From: a virus
IMG/VR virus record: IMGVR_UViG_3300028820_000067
Location: 1-22,654 of that record
Strand: one strand, 5' to 3'
DNA length: 22,654 bases
Shown piece by piece: positions 1 to 7,009 of this stretch (the stretch's first letter is position 1; every line of letters begins with the position of its first letter). The notes beneath the pieces are model-generated. The model was not told the DNA's origin. It saw only the letters and a program-made list of their open reading frames with translations, and did no database searches. A program made the translations under genes and the position numbers.

Positions 1-279
1 TAACGCGCGTTTAATCGCCCATTTTGTCCCTTTTTTAGAGGCAATTAAATAACTTTCTACCGCCAAGCGTCTCACATCATTTGCGTTGCGCGCCAATGCC
101 AAAACCGACGGCGGCAATCCGAATGCCAACGCAATCCTTTCCGCAAGCCATATCGGCGTCTCTGCCCCGATACACAACAGGCACGCCTGAACTAATGCCT
201 GATTCTCTAACCGAACCCGACCAACCTCTTCTAACGCAACCGACTGCGCCGTCCACATTCCCTCTGGCTGATACCTCAT
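1..279 (-). CDS. Phage tail protein I (P2 GpI-like), N-terminal part, runs off the window
   Basis: The frame is open from the ATG at 279 to position 1, giving 93 codons with no stop, so only the N-terminal half of the protein is visible. The ATG overlaps the TGA of the GpJ-like gene (ATGA). The peptide ends in a KKGTKWAIKRAL-like segment, which resembles the conserved KGTPxAIRRAL stretch of the P2 tail protein I family. In P2 the J-I gene order is the same. P2 GpI is a baseplate protein that acts with GpJ at the tail tip. An internal ATG at codon 8 is a possible alternative start. The family call rests on this short motif plus gene order. Confidence 0.72.
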   Translation of the reverse strand, partial: MRYQPEGMWTAQSVALEEVGRVRLENQALVQACLLCIGAETPIWLAERIALAFGLPPSVLALARNANDVRRLAVESYLIASKKGTKWAIKRAL

Positions 280-1103
280 AACAATACCACATTGACCTTT
301 GGAACAAAATAACTCACACTCGGAAACGACGGCGTAACAATCGGACTGCTCGGCTCAATCAACTCCAACTGCTCCACCCCCTCCAAAAACAATGCCTGAC
401 TGACTTCCGCCCAACTTATCACCACCCTAAACCGACACGTATAGCGCGCAGTCATTATCGCTAAAAACTTATTCCCCACCGCTACACGCACCGCATTCTC
501 ATCATAGCCTCGCTTGACTTTTACGCCAATCGTAAAATTAACATTAAACGGCGTTACTTCGCCCGGTACATCATTGGCAATCTCAATCACATCGCAGACA
601 CAGCGCACTTTTTCATCGTTCAAAGCGTTCAGCACGGCGGCTCTCAGTTCTTCATCAGGCTCACCGAATTGACCGGTAATCGCAACCCGAACCGTTCCAA
701 TCGGCACATCGCTTTTTTCATTATAGCCATAAACCAACGCATCTTTTGCACCTGCACTGAGCGCGTGAAACCGATACGCCGACTTCGTGCCTGCCGCAAA
801 CCGCTCTGGCGCAAGCCGAACCCGCAACCGCATCGCTTCATCGTTTTCACCGTCAAGGCGCACTACGCCCAACAGCCGTCCGAGTGCATCTAAAAATTCG
901 CCCCGCGCATTATCTACCGTGTTCTGCAAACACGCATCTTGAATCGCCTCCCGAAGCAAACTCTCGCGATACGCCAAAATATCAATCAGTATCCGCTCTG
1001 GTGTTGCTGGGTGCAAAACTTGTCCGCTCAATCTCTCATACTCCGCAATACACTCTTCCAAAACTTTTTGCGGATTGCGCTCGATAAAATTCAACTGACT
1101 CAT
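276..1103 (-). CDS. Baseplate J-like protein (P2 GpJ / Mu gp47 family)
   Basis: This 275-residue protein has the features of baseplate-wedge J proteins: an N-terminal segment with ILIDILAYRESLLREAIQ, then the LDALGRLLGVVRLDGENDEAMRLR stretch typical of the family, and a beta-rich C-terminal half. P2 GpJ is about 300 residues, so the length is normal. It forms the peripheral baseplate ring that triggers tail contraction. It overlaps the GpV-like gene upstream by 4 bp and the tail-protein-I gene downstream by 4 bp (ATGA in both cases), so it is translationally coupled inside the tail operon. The call is firm at family level. Confidence 0.9.
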   Translation of the reverse strand: MSQLNFIERNPQKVLEECIAEYERLSGQVLHPATPERILIDILAYRESLLREAIQDACLQNTVDNARGEFLDALGRLLGVVRLDGENDEAMRLRVRLAPERFAAGTKSAYRFHALSAGAKDALVYGYNEKSDVPIGTVRVAITGQFGEPDEELRAAVLNALNDEKVRCVCDVIEIANDVPGEVTPFNVNFTIGVKVKRGYDENAVRVAVGNKFLAIMTARYTCRFRVVISWAEVSQALFLEGVEQLELIEPSSPIVTPSFPSVSYFVPKVNVVLL

Positions 1104-1576
1104 CCGTGTGTGATAGTCTCGTTAATTAAATTCGTGTAAGTGCCGGTCGTTTTTCCCGTAAGTTGCGAGGTCATGATGGTTTTAAGTGCCGCACCGCCAT
1201 CCGTTGGCACTGGTGTCCAACTCTGAAACCCACTGACCAACGCATCAACCGTTTCTTTCAGTTTTGCAAATTCACTCAAAAACTGAACGGCTTTCAGCAA
1301 TCCGCCAAACTGGTTGCCGTTGAGCATCAAGGTGTTGGCATTGCCCGGTGGCACATTCTGTTCATCATAAATTGCGCCCAAGACCACGCCCTCGTAGGCT
1401 TCGTTCAGTATCACAGCGACCGTCTCGTTCACTTTCGGCATGGCGTAGCACTTAAAGCGTTCTGTCGAGAGTTGCACCACAGGCAGAAAATCCGTTTCAA
1501 TCTCTTCGGCAAACACTTTCACCCGTGCACGTCCTTTTGTGCCGTCTATGTCAATCACACGTCCGAAGCGTATCAT
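1100..1576 (-). CDS. Baseplate assembly / spike protein (P2 GpV / Mu gp45-like)
   Basis: This 158-residue protein starts MIRFGRVIDIDGTKGRARVKV, the oligonucleotide/oligosaccharide-binding-fold opening of GpV/gp45 central spike proteins. A PVVQLST...MPKVNETVAVILN...EGVVLGAIYDEQN core follows. These proteins sit at the tail tip below the tube and puncture the outer membrane. The C-terminus is Thr/Gly rich and could form the beta-helical needle, but I see no clear HxH iron-binding motif. The gene lies between the GpD-like and GpJ-like genes with 4-bp overlaps on both sides, the usual Mu order (44-45-47). Confidence 0.85.
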   Translation of the reverse strand: MIRFGRVIDIDGTKGRARVKVFAEEIETDFLPVVQLSTERFKCYAMPKVNETVAVILNEAYEGVVLGAIYDEQNVPPGNANTLMLNGNQFGGLLKAVQFLSEFAKLKETVDALVSGFQSWTPVPTDGGAALKTIMTSQLTGKTTGTYTNLINETITHG

Positions 1577-2520
1577 GTGCGCACTCCTTCAAGACTGGTT
1601 TCATAGCCCGACCGTTCAACTTGGTGCTGGGTTTGTTCAACAACATACTTGCCGTCAAACACGCCGGAGCCATTCAGTTCTATCGTCATGCCTGATAGCA
1701 GTCGGATGTCGCCCGGCAGTGTAAGCTCGCACTTTGTTTTTTTGCGGTTAGTTTCTTTCAAAAGTTCGCGTGCGCGTTCAGTGGCTTCGCTGGTTGAATC
1801 AATCCCGCTTTCTACGGCATACAGCACGGGCTCGCCCGTTCCTGCTGTGCCTTCAAGCACCTGTCGCGTCTTTGCATTAAACCCCCTGACCACGCACCGT
1901 TTGTAAGTGCCGATGGCTTTGTCAGAAAATTGATACGATTTCACATCGCCGCGCCGAATCGTTGCGACTGCTGGGCTATCATCTATCTGCCCACGAGGTG
2001 CGAAGATGAGCTCACTGCCTTCCATTTTCATCACATAGCCGTAGCGTTTCGCAAGTCGGTGCAGGAACGCCATGTCGCTCTCGTTGCGTTGGGCTTCGAA
2101 GGCGAGTGTACCGCCGATTTCTCCGACCACGCGCAAGCCGTGCCGTCCTGCAACCGTTTCCACGACCGCTTTCAAGGGCTGTTGCCGATACGAAGCCCAG
2201 CGTTTTTCATACAGTCGCTCCGTGCCTGACACTGCGAGTATCTCAATTCGCTCGCCGCTTCTATCGCCTGTGTAATTGACTTCGTGAATCCGATACAGCC
2301 CGAAATCCCGCACCTGCTCGCTGTTTCCAAGTTTCAGCCGTAAGCGTTCTTCGGCTTTAGGAAACCAACTGCCGCGCCAGCGTCCGTCGCTATCTTCAAA
2401 GACCAATCGCGCCTCGCTTAACTGTTCGTTAAAGCGTTCTGTAATCCCAACGCGCAACAGCCGCTCCGACAGCACCCGCGTCGCCTCTACCCCCTCATAC
2501 TCAAGCTCAAGCCTCATCAT
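1573..2520 (-). CDS. Tail hub protein, late control gene D family (P2 GpD / Mu gp44-like)
   Basis: This 315-residue protein matches the gp27-like hub (phage late control D) family. It has an LELEYEGVEATRVLSERLL opening and an ESDMAFLHRLAKRYGYVMKMEGSELIF segment that is a hallmark of D proteins. It ends with LPGDIRLLSGMTIELNGSGVFDGKYVVEQTQHQV. The hub joins the tail tube to the spike. Two adjacent ATGs (2520 and 2517) are possible starts and neither has a clear Shine-Dalgarno. It overlaps the spike gene by 4 bp and follows the GpW-like gene by 11 bp. Confidence 0.9.
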   Translation of the reverse strand: MMRLELEYEGVEATRVLSERLLRVGITERFNEQLSEARLVFEDSDGRWRGSWFPKAEERLRLKLGNSEQVRDFGLYRIHEVNYTGDRSGERIEILAVSGTERLYEKRWASYRQQPLKAVVETVAGRHGLRVVGEIGGTLAFEAQRNESDMAFLHRLAKRYGYVMKMEGSELIFAPRGQIDDSPAVATIRRGDVKSYQFSDKAIGTYKRCVVRGFNAKTRQVLEGTAGTGEPVLYAVESGIDSTSEATERARELLKETNRKKTKCELTLPGDIRLLSGMTIELNGSGVFDGKYVVEQTQHQVERSGYETSLEGVRT

Positions 2521-2531
2521 TTTATTTCAAC

Positions 2532-3473
2532 TCACCCAGTCACTTGAATTTCAACCTCTATCTCGTACACAATCCCTAACCCCGATAGTCGAAAGCGCGC
2601 CACAGCAATCACATCTCCATATATTCCAACTACATCAAACCCGATTACCTCACTCTCTTTCACCGCTTTCACCACTTGCACCTTCGGCTCTATCGTAATC
2701 CCTTTATCTAACAACTCGCCGTCGTTCAGCACCTCGACCCACACTTCGCCATCAACATCAAAGCCCATCAGGTCTAAATAAATCTCAAAGTTGGATGCAA
2801 AACCGAGCTCAATCACAAACGGAATCTCGTAATCGTAAACAAAATCAATGGGCATGTGGAACTTTCTGGGGGTTGTCATGGCTGATGAATCTGTCGTGCG
2901 CACGCGCCACCAATAGGTGCGTCGTCTCGGTAAATTCACCGTGCGGGTGCGTGTTTCGCCCGTTGAACGATGCACCACCATTTCCATCTGTGCGTCGGTT
3001 GCCACTTCCAACACCAGCTCCCGAAAGCACGGCGAAAAAAACCGAAACTCCACTGGCACCACACGCCCCTCGCCCTCCGTACCTATCACTGCATCAGGCA
3101 ACGGCACAATCGGGTTAATCAAGTAAATCAGCCCATCGGTGTTGAGCGTGATGTCATCTAATTCGCTTGGCTCGCCGAGAAAGTTCAGCGCAAGTTTGAT
3201 AGCGACTTGACCTTGGGCAAGGGCAGTGGAATCAATTTCTACGCGCCTTACTTTTACACGCGGGTCTTGCGAGAGTGCGTCGGCGATGTCTTGTGCCGCT
3301 TGTGCTAAATCCACAGGCTCATCAAGCCGATTGAGCAAGGCGTTGCCGAACTCTGGGCGCATCGGAATCGCGCCCTTCGGCGTAAACAACATCAACCGCA
3401 CGGCTTGTTCAAGGGCTTGCCGACCGCGTGCGCCCAATTTAATCGGCTCTTCGGGGTTAAGGTTAAGAACCAT
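2532..3473 (-). CDS. GpW/gp25-like baseplate wedge protein with a long C-terminal extension
   Basis: Residues about 1-110 look like the gp25/GpW wedge family: a GARGRQALEQAVRLMLFTPKGAIPMRPEFGNALLNRLDEP segment followed by a helix-strand repeat ending near IKLALNF. Normal GpW/gp25 proteins have about 100-140 residues, whereas this one has 313. The extra 200 residues are beta-rich, and a YWWRVRTTD stretch near 187-195 resembles the YxWRVRAxD strand of fibronectin-III-like domains. This is followed by Val/Glu-rich strands. The extension could be a surface-exposed carbohydrate-binding decoration of the baseplate. It overlaps the GpX-like gene by 11 bp. The wedge call is good; the nature of the extension is inference. 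Confidence 0.78.
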   Translation of the reverse strand: MVLNLNPEEPIKLGARGRQALEQAVRLMLFTPKGAIPMRPEFGNALLNRLDEPVDLAQAAQDIADALSQDPRVKVRRVEIDSTALAQGQVAIKLALNFLGEPSELDDITLNTDGLIYLINPIVPLPDAVIGTEGEGRVVPVEFRFFSPCFRELVLEVATDAQMEMVVHRSTGETRTRTVNLPRRRTYWWRVRTTDSSAMTTPRKFHMPIDFVYDYEIPFVIELGFASNFEIYLDLMGFDVDGEVWVEVLNDGELLDKGITIEPKVQVVKAVKESEVIGFDVVGIYGDVIAVARFRLSGLGIVYEIEVEIQVTG

Positions 3474-3684
3474 GTCGCCTCCATGCAGGTTGTGTTTCTA
3501 CAAAAACCTCCGTAGGCATATCTAACACGGGCGCAAACACGCTCACGCCCACAGGCAACGCCCCAAAAATCGGTAAGTGTGGATTGTGTGGCAGAATCTC
3601 CCCAAACCGCCGGGCATCGCCATAGACCCGCTCGGCAATTAAATCCCATCGGTCGTTCTTAATGGTCTCAATCACGATAAACAT
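3463..3684 (-). CDS. Tail protein X (P2 GpX-like, LysM-type)
   Basis: This is a 73-residue protein, starting MFIVIETIKNDRWDLIAERVYGD. The pattern ThrIle-x-xx-RWD-xIAxxxYGD followed by LPIFGALPVGVSVFAPV is that of the GpX / LysM-like tail proteins, which are about 70 residues. I chose the ATG at 3684 because it overlaps the TGA of the GpU-like gene (TGATG). A longer open frame reaches upstream to 3894, but that part overlaps the coding sequence of GpU and is not protein-like. LysM-like folds bind peptidoglycan, which suits a protein at the tail tip. Confidence 0.88.
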   Translation of the reverse strand: MFIVIETIKNDRWDLIAERVYGDARRFGEILPHNPHLPIFGALPVGVSVFAPVLDMPTEVFVETQPAWRRHGS

Positions 3685-4364
3685 CACTCCACCTCCACAA
3701 CTTCGGGCGGATAGGCACGCCCATTGACGTAAGCAATCACAGGACTTTTCGGCATAAACGGCACAACCTTTTTCGGTTTCGGTTTCGGGTTCGGGCTTCG
3801 GCGTTCTCGCTCTACGGTTGCAATCGTTTTCTCGGCATATTCTTTCAGCACCACATCTGCAGTGGCATAAATCGGTGTGCCGTCCAATGCGCACTGCACC
3901 ACAGTTGTCTCCACCGATTCAATCACATACTTGCCGTCGTATATTCCGTTTCCGAAGGTCAAGTGTCGCACCTTGCCGTCTTCGCACGCCGCGCGCAGTT
4001 GTGCTAAGCGGTCTTGTGGGTTGCCGAAAAATTGGTGAAAGGTCATTGTTATTGAAACGCTCCGAAGCCGTGCGCCCATCACTTGCAAGACTTCCTTTCC
4101 AAGCACGGTCTCGTGTGTGGCAAGGTGTTGGCTTGTGCTTTCGCGAAACTGTGTAATTCCTTCGACCATCAGAAATTCAATCTCGCCCAAGCGTGCGAAG
4201 ACTGCCTTGCTTGCGCCTGCTATCGTCTCAAATTGAAGCCGCTCCGCTTGGGTTTGATTTTGCAGACGCGCTCGCTCAAGCACCAAATACAGCGCATAGC
4301 CAATCCCTTGCCCTATCGGATTGTAAGCCACTTGCGAAGCAAGATTGATAGCGTTGAATATCAT
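3684..4364 (-). CDS. Tail terminator / tail-tip protein of the P2 GpU family
   Basis: This 226-residue protein contains the GpU core: FARLGEIEFLMVEGITQF, then ASTxHxxLGKEVLQVMGARLRSVSITMTFHQFFGNPQDRLAQLR, then GNGIYDGKYVIESVETTVVQ. P2 GpU is about 160 residues, so this one has an N-terminal addition of some 55 residues. It also has a Pro/Lys-rich C-terminal tail (PNPKPKPKK near 192-200). It sits between the tape measure (ATGA overlap) and GpX (1-nt overlap), exactly as in P2-like tail operons. Confidence 0.87.
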   Translation of the reverse strand: MIFNAINLASQVAYNPIGQGIGYALYLVLERARLQNQTQAERLQFETIAGASKAVFARLGEIEFLMVEGITQFRESTSQHLATHETVLGKEVLQVMGARLRSVSITMTFHQFFGNPQDRLAQLRAACEDGKVRHLTFGNGIYDGKYVIESVETTVVQCALDGTPIYATADVVLKEYAEKTIATVERERRSPNPKPKPKKVVPFMPKSPVIAYVNGRAYPPEVVEVE

Positions 4365-6136
4365 CGTGCGAAAGCAATCGTTTGGTTGCGTGTCTGAACT
4401 TGACCGACCAATTTCGCTAAATGGTCTTTGTGTTCATTGAGCATTTTAAGGAACTTTTCGGTCTCGCGTGCTTCGGCAGTTTGAATGGTTACCGTCGGCT
4501 GATAGTTGATTTGCAGTTCTGTGGGCAGGTAGCGACCGCCTGATTCGCTTGCTGCGCGCACTTGCATAGTCTTGACGTCTTCTGCGCTTACGCCTTCGCG
4601 CATCAGTTCGTTGTAAGCCGTAACGCCCGTTGAAGCCACCATTAAAAGTGGATTTAATCGCCCGATAAACGACAAGACGCGCCCGCCAAGACCCAAGGCA
4701 CGCCCACCAAGACTGCTCGCACCAGTGCTCGCCGCCGAAATCGGTCTTCCCATTGCATCAACCAAGAGCGGAGGTGCGCTTACGCCGCTCGCACCACCTC
4801 CGCCGCCTGAAAGCAGCTTGCTCAAAAACGCTTTGCCTTTCATGGCTCCGAAGTATGTCGCCACTCCGCTCCCGATTGCGCCCACAAGTCCGCCCGTCAG
4901 CGTCAGTTTCGGATTCTCCGACATCCACCCTGCTACCTCATTCCCAATAAAATCAAATAGCTTCTTTTGAATCTCATTCAAGCCTTCGCCGGCTTTTGCT
5001 AAAGCGTTCTCTAATGCGCCCAGCATGGATTCCTTTTTGAGCGTCGCTGTGCCTTGCAACATTCCAATCACTAATTCTTTGTTTGCGCGCTCCGCATACC
5101 GTCGCCCATACTCCCGAAACGCCGAAACACCACCTTTGGAAAGCATTGCACTTACAAACCGCGCCCCCGTCTCTCCAAAGAGCTCCGACATCACTTGTAA
5201 CCGCTTCTCTTCCGAGAGCGTCTCCAACTTGCTTAATTCCCCCAGCGCATTCTCCAATCCCAAAAACTTCCCTTGCTTATCAAAGAAGGTCATCTTGAAG
5301 TCCTTGCCTATCAATCCTTTCTTTCGGAGTTTGGCAAGTTCTTCGCTCACGCGAGGAAGCCGCTTGGCAAACTCATCAAAGTTTGAGCCTGCCAGCGACC
5401 CTTCTTGCCCCGCCTGTTTCAGCACGCCGAACATCGTCATCACATCTTTCGCACCCTTTGAACCCGTTAGTCCCAGATTCGTTATCGCCGACATCGAATA
5501 CTTCAAACTCTCCGCTAATTCTTCGGTCTCCAACTCAAAGGCATACTTCGCCTTCTGCACATCATTGACAAACGTATCTACTTTTTCTTCGGGCAACTTA
5601 AAGGCATCAAGAAACACATTGACCTGTCCTGCGATTTTGATAAAGTCTTCATCGCTTTTGACTTGCTTAATGGTTGCCAAATCGGCAACCGCCTTTAAGC
5701 CTGCCTTCAATATCACATCTTCTTTGACTTGTCCTTGCCGAAGCGTCGTGGCGACTTCCAAAAAGTTCTTGGCTGACCCTGCATAATCGACGCTCAACTT
5801 TTCGGCAAGGGCAACGAGTTTCGGGAAGTTCTCACTTGTCTTGCCCTGTGCGTTCATGAAGGCAACTGTGGCACGCGTGACGGCTTCCTCGTAGGTTTCG
5901 GCGGCTTTGAGCATTGGGGCAACAAATTGATTGTAGCCCACCATCGCGCCTGTGCCGAACATCACGCCGCTTTCCAAGCCCTTCATCATGCCTTTGCCAA
6001 TCCCCGCAAGTGCCGCACTCGCTCGCTTGGCTTCTGCGCCAAATTGTTTAAGTTCACCCGATAAACGTCGTGTCGCCGACAATGCGCTCTGCGCAATACC
6101 GTCAAATACAACTTTGATATTGACTTTGTTGTGCAT
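4361..6136 (-). CDS. Tail tape measure protein
   Basis: The protein is about 591 residues and largely helical. The N-terminal 90 residues carry the amphipathic heptad pattern common in tape measures (ALSATRRLSGELKQFGAEAKRASAAL). The TP901-type core follows with YEEAVTRATVAFMNAQGK and AGSAKNFLEVATTLRQGQ. A Gly/Ala-rich hydrophobic stretch at about 405-430 and 470-515 probably holds membrane-spanning segments. Its length fixes the tail length; at roughly 1.5 Angstrom per residue the tail would be on the order of 90 nm. The frame can start at a TTG (6145), but the ATG at 6136 is more likely. Confidence 0.9.
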   Translation of the reverse strand: MHNKVNIKVVFDGIAQSALSATRRLSGELKQFGAEAKRASAALAGIGKGMMKGLESGVMFGTGAMVGYNQFVAPMLKAAETYEEAVTRATVAFMNAQGKTSENFPKLVALAEKLSVDYAGSAKNFLEVATTLRQGQVKEDVILKAGLKAVADLATIKQVKSDEDFIKIAGQVNVFLDAFKLPEEKVDTFVNDVQKAKYAFELETEELAESLKYSMSAITNLGLTGSKGAKDVMTMFGVLKQAGQEGSLAGSNFDEFAKRLPRVSEELAKLRKKGLIGKDFKMTFFDKQGKFLGLENALGELSKLETLSEEKRLQVMSELFGETGARFVSAMLSKGGVSAFREYGRRYAERANKELVIGMLQGTATLKKESMLGALENALAKAGEGLNEIQKKLFDFIGNEVAGWMSENPKLTLTGGLVGAIGSGVATYFGAMKGKAFLSKLLSGGGGGASGVSAPPLLVDAMGRPISAASTGASSLGGRALGLGGRVLSFIGRLNPLLMVASTGVTAYNELMREGVSAEDVKTMQVRAASESGGRYLPTELQINYQPTVTIQTAEARETEKFLKMLNEHKDHLAKLVGQVQTRNQTIAFAR

Positions 6137-6177
6137 TGACTGCAAATCTGAATTTGTTACATATGGAAATAAACTTC

Positions 6178-6363
6178 ATGAACATCTTGATTGCCATCGT
6201 CCTCTACACCACGCTAATTGCGCTCATCATTACCACCATTCGCGTGTTTGTTGCTCATATTCGCGGCGAGAAGGTCAGTAGCCCGTTCTTTGAATCACTG
6301 GCTTCCATTTTATTTTTCCTCGCAATTTTCAACTTCTTCTTTGGCAACCACAACCGTGAATAA
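6178..6363 (+). CDS. Possible small membrane protein, antisense to the tail operon
   Basis: From the ATG at 6178 the frame gives 61 residues with two hydrophobic helices: about residues 2-25 (ILIAIVLYTTLIALIITTIRVF) and 42-57 (LASILFFLAIFNFFFG). A short charged loop (HIRGEKVSSPF) separates them. An ATG at 6163 would add five residues. GGAAA lies about 9 nt before 6178 as a weak ribosome site. It is the only plus-strand frame in the tail block and ends precisely where the heptamer array begins. A two-helix protein at such a place could be a moron-type gene such as a superinfection-exclusion factor. No homologue is recognised and it may be spurious. Confidence 0.45.
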   Translation: MNILIAIVLYTTLIALIITTIRVFVAHIRGEKVSSPFFESLASILFFLAIFNFFFGNHNRE

Positions 6364-6396
6364 TGAATAATGAATAGTGAATAATGAATAGTAGGT
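6362..6396 (+). repeat. Heptamer run, direct orientation (AATGAAT / AGTGAAT)
   Basis: Four in-register 7-bp units (AATGAAT, AATGAAT, AGTGAAT, AATGAAT) plus a degenerate one start inside the stop codon of the small membrane ORF. They are followed by GGTTTTT and then the large array in the opposite orientation. Together they form an inverted heptamer structure. Confidence 0.85.
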
Positions 6397-6399
6397 TTT

Positions 6400-6623
6400 T
6401 CATTCCGCAATCCACAATCCGCAATCCACAATCCGCAATCCACAATCCGCAATCCACAATCCGCATTCCCCATTCCTCATTCCTCATTCCACAATCCGCA
6501 ATCCACAATCCACAATCCACAATCCACATTCCCCAATCCGCATTCCACAATCCACAATCCGCATTCCACAATCCACAATCCGCATTCCACAATCCACAAT
6601 CCGCATTCCACAATCCACAATCC
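6400..6623. repeat. 32-unit heptamer array, consensus NCA(A/T)TCC
   Basis: Thirty-two consecutive 7-bp units follow the pattern N-C-A-A/T-T-C-C without a single slip in register. Higher-order structure is visible. Units 2-9 alternate GCAATCC/ACAATCC (14-bp period, four times), and units 21-32 repeat GCATTCC-ACAATCC-ACAATCC (21-bp period, four times). The array begins right after the stop of the chaperone -1 frame extension and ends near the stop of the plus-strand small ORF, so it fills a convergent intergenic space. It gives open frames in several phases only because of its periodicity; I see no coding signal. The large period-7 structure suggests slipped-strand or unequal-crossover expansion. 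Confidence 0.97.
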
Positions 6624-6626
6624 GCA

Positions 6627-6740
6627 TTATTTGCTTATTTGCTTCACCCAAAACAGAAACTCCGACATTGTCATTGCTGACAACTCGGAGTATCTAAACA
6701 GCCCTATGCGTAGCAACGTCAGGACGGCTTCTACAACGCC
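6627..6740 (-). CDS. GpE' extension of the tail chaperone, reached by -1 frameshift
   Basis: In the -1 frame just upstream of the chaperone stop, 37 codons stay open to a TAA at 6629-6627. The translation ends in SAMTMSEFLFWVKQISK. This resembles the C-terminal signature of P2 GpE-type proteins (a Met-x-Leu-x-Glu-Leu-x-x-Trp pattern), which in P2 are made by -1 frameshifting at the end of gene E. The zero-frame codons GAA AAG (6745-6740) contain the A_AAG shifty tetramer. Slippage of the Lys tRNA to AAA would give ...MEK-GVVEAVL.... The tail-chaperone frameshift is known in P2, lambda and Mu; its use here is inferred. Confidence 0.68.
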   Translation of the reverse strand, partial: GVVEAVLTLLRIGLFRYSELSAMTMSEFLFWVKQISK

Positions 6741-7009
6741 TTTTCCATTGAATCCAACTGCTCGGCGAGGCTCGCTAAAAAGCCGTCCCGTAATGCTAAA
6801 AAATCCGCTTGTGGCATCTCTAACACATCTTCCATTGTCAGTTTCTTTCCGTCAAATATCCCAATCGTTGCTAAAAGCGCGGCTTGATACTCCAAGCCTT
6901 CGTCTTTCCCCGAAATACGCACGGCAGTCAGGCAGTCGCGCACCGTCGGCTCCTCAAACTCCACCCGCTCAAACACTCGGCGCACCTTCTTCTTGACTTC
7001 AATCTTCAT
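6731..7009 (-). CDS. Tail assembly chaperone (P2 GpE / Mu gp41-like)
   Basis: This 92-residue protein (MKIEVKKKVRRVFERVEFEEPTVRD...) has the tail-assembly-chaperone layout: an N-terminal beta hairpin, the EEPTVRD motif and then helices (YQAALLATIGIFDGKKLTMEDVLEMPQADFLALRDGFL). Chaperones of this family bind the tape measure before tube polymerisation. The start overlaps the preceding gene stop (ATGA at 7006-7009). The zero-frame product stops at 6731, and a longer form is likely made by frameshifting. The tape measure follows only after a 490-bp gap holding an array and an antisense ORF, which is unusual for this tightly packed operon. Confidence 0.85.
   Translation of the reverse strand: MKIEVKKKVRRVFERVEFEEPTVRDCLTAVRISGKDEGLEYQAALLATIGIFDGKKLTMEDVLEMPQADFLALRDGFLASLAEQLDSMEKAL

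Noticed and set aside
5025-5786. Long plus-strand frame (253 codons) inside the tape-measure gene
   Set aside because: It is a mirror of the helical, Ser/Leu-rich tape-measure code, with no start signal and no domain.
6400-6623. CRISPR array
   Set aside because: The units are 7 bp, contiguous and without spacers, so this is a simple-sequence array. No CRISPR array is seen in the window despite the cas9 fragment.
6329-6680. Open frames of about 70-100 codons across the heptamer array on both strands
   Set aside because: They arise because a 7-bp period without stop triplets reads as a 7-residue repeat in every phase. There is no start context or codon signal.
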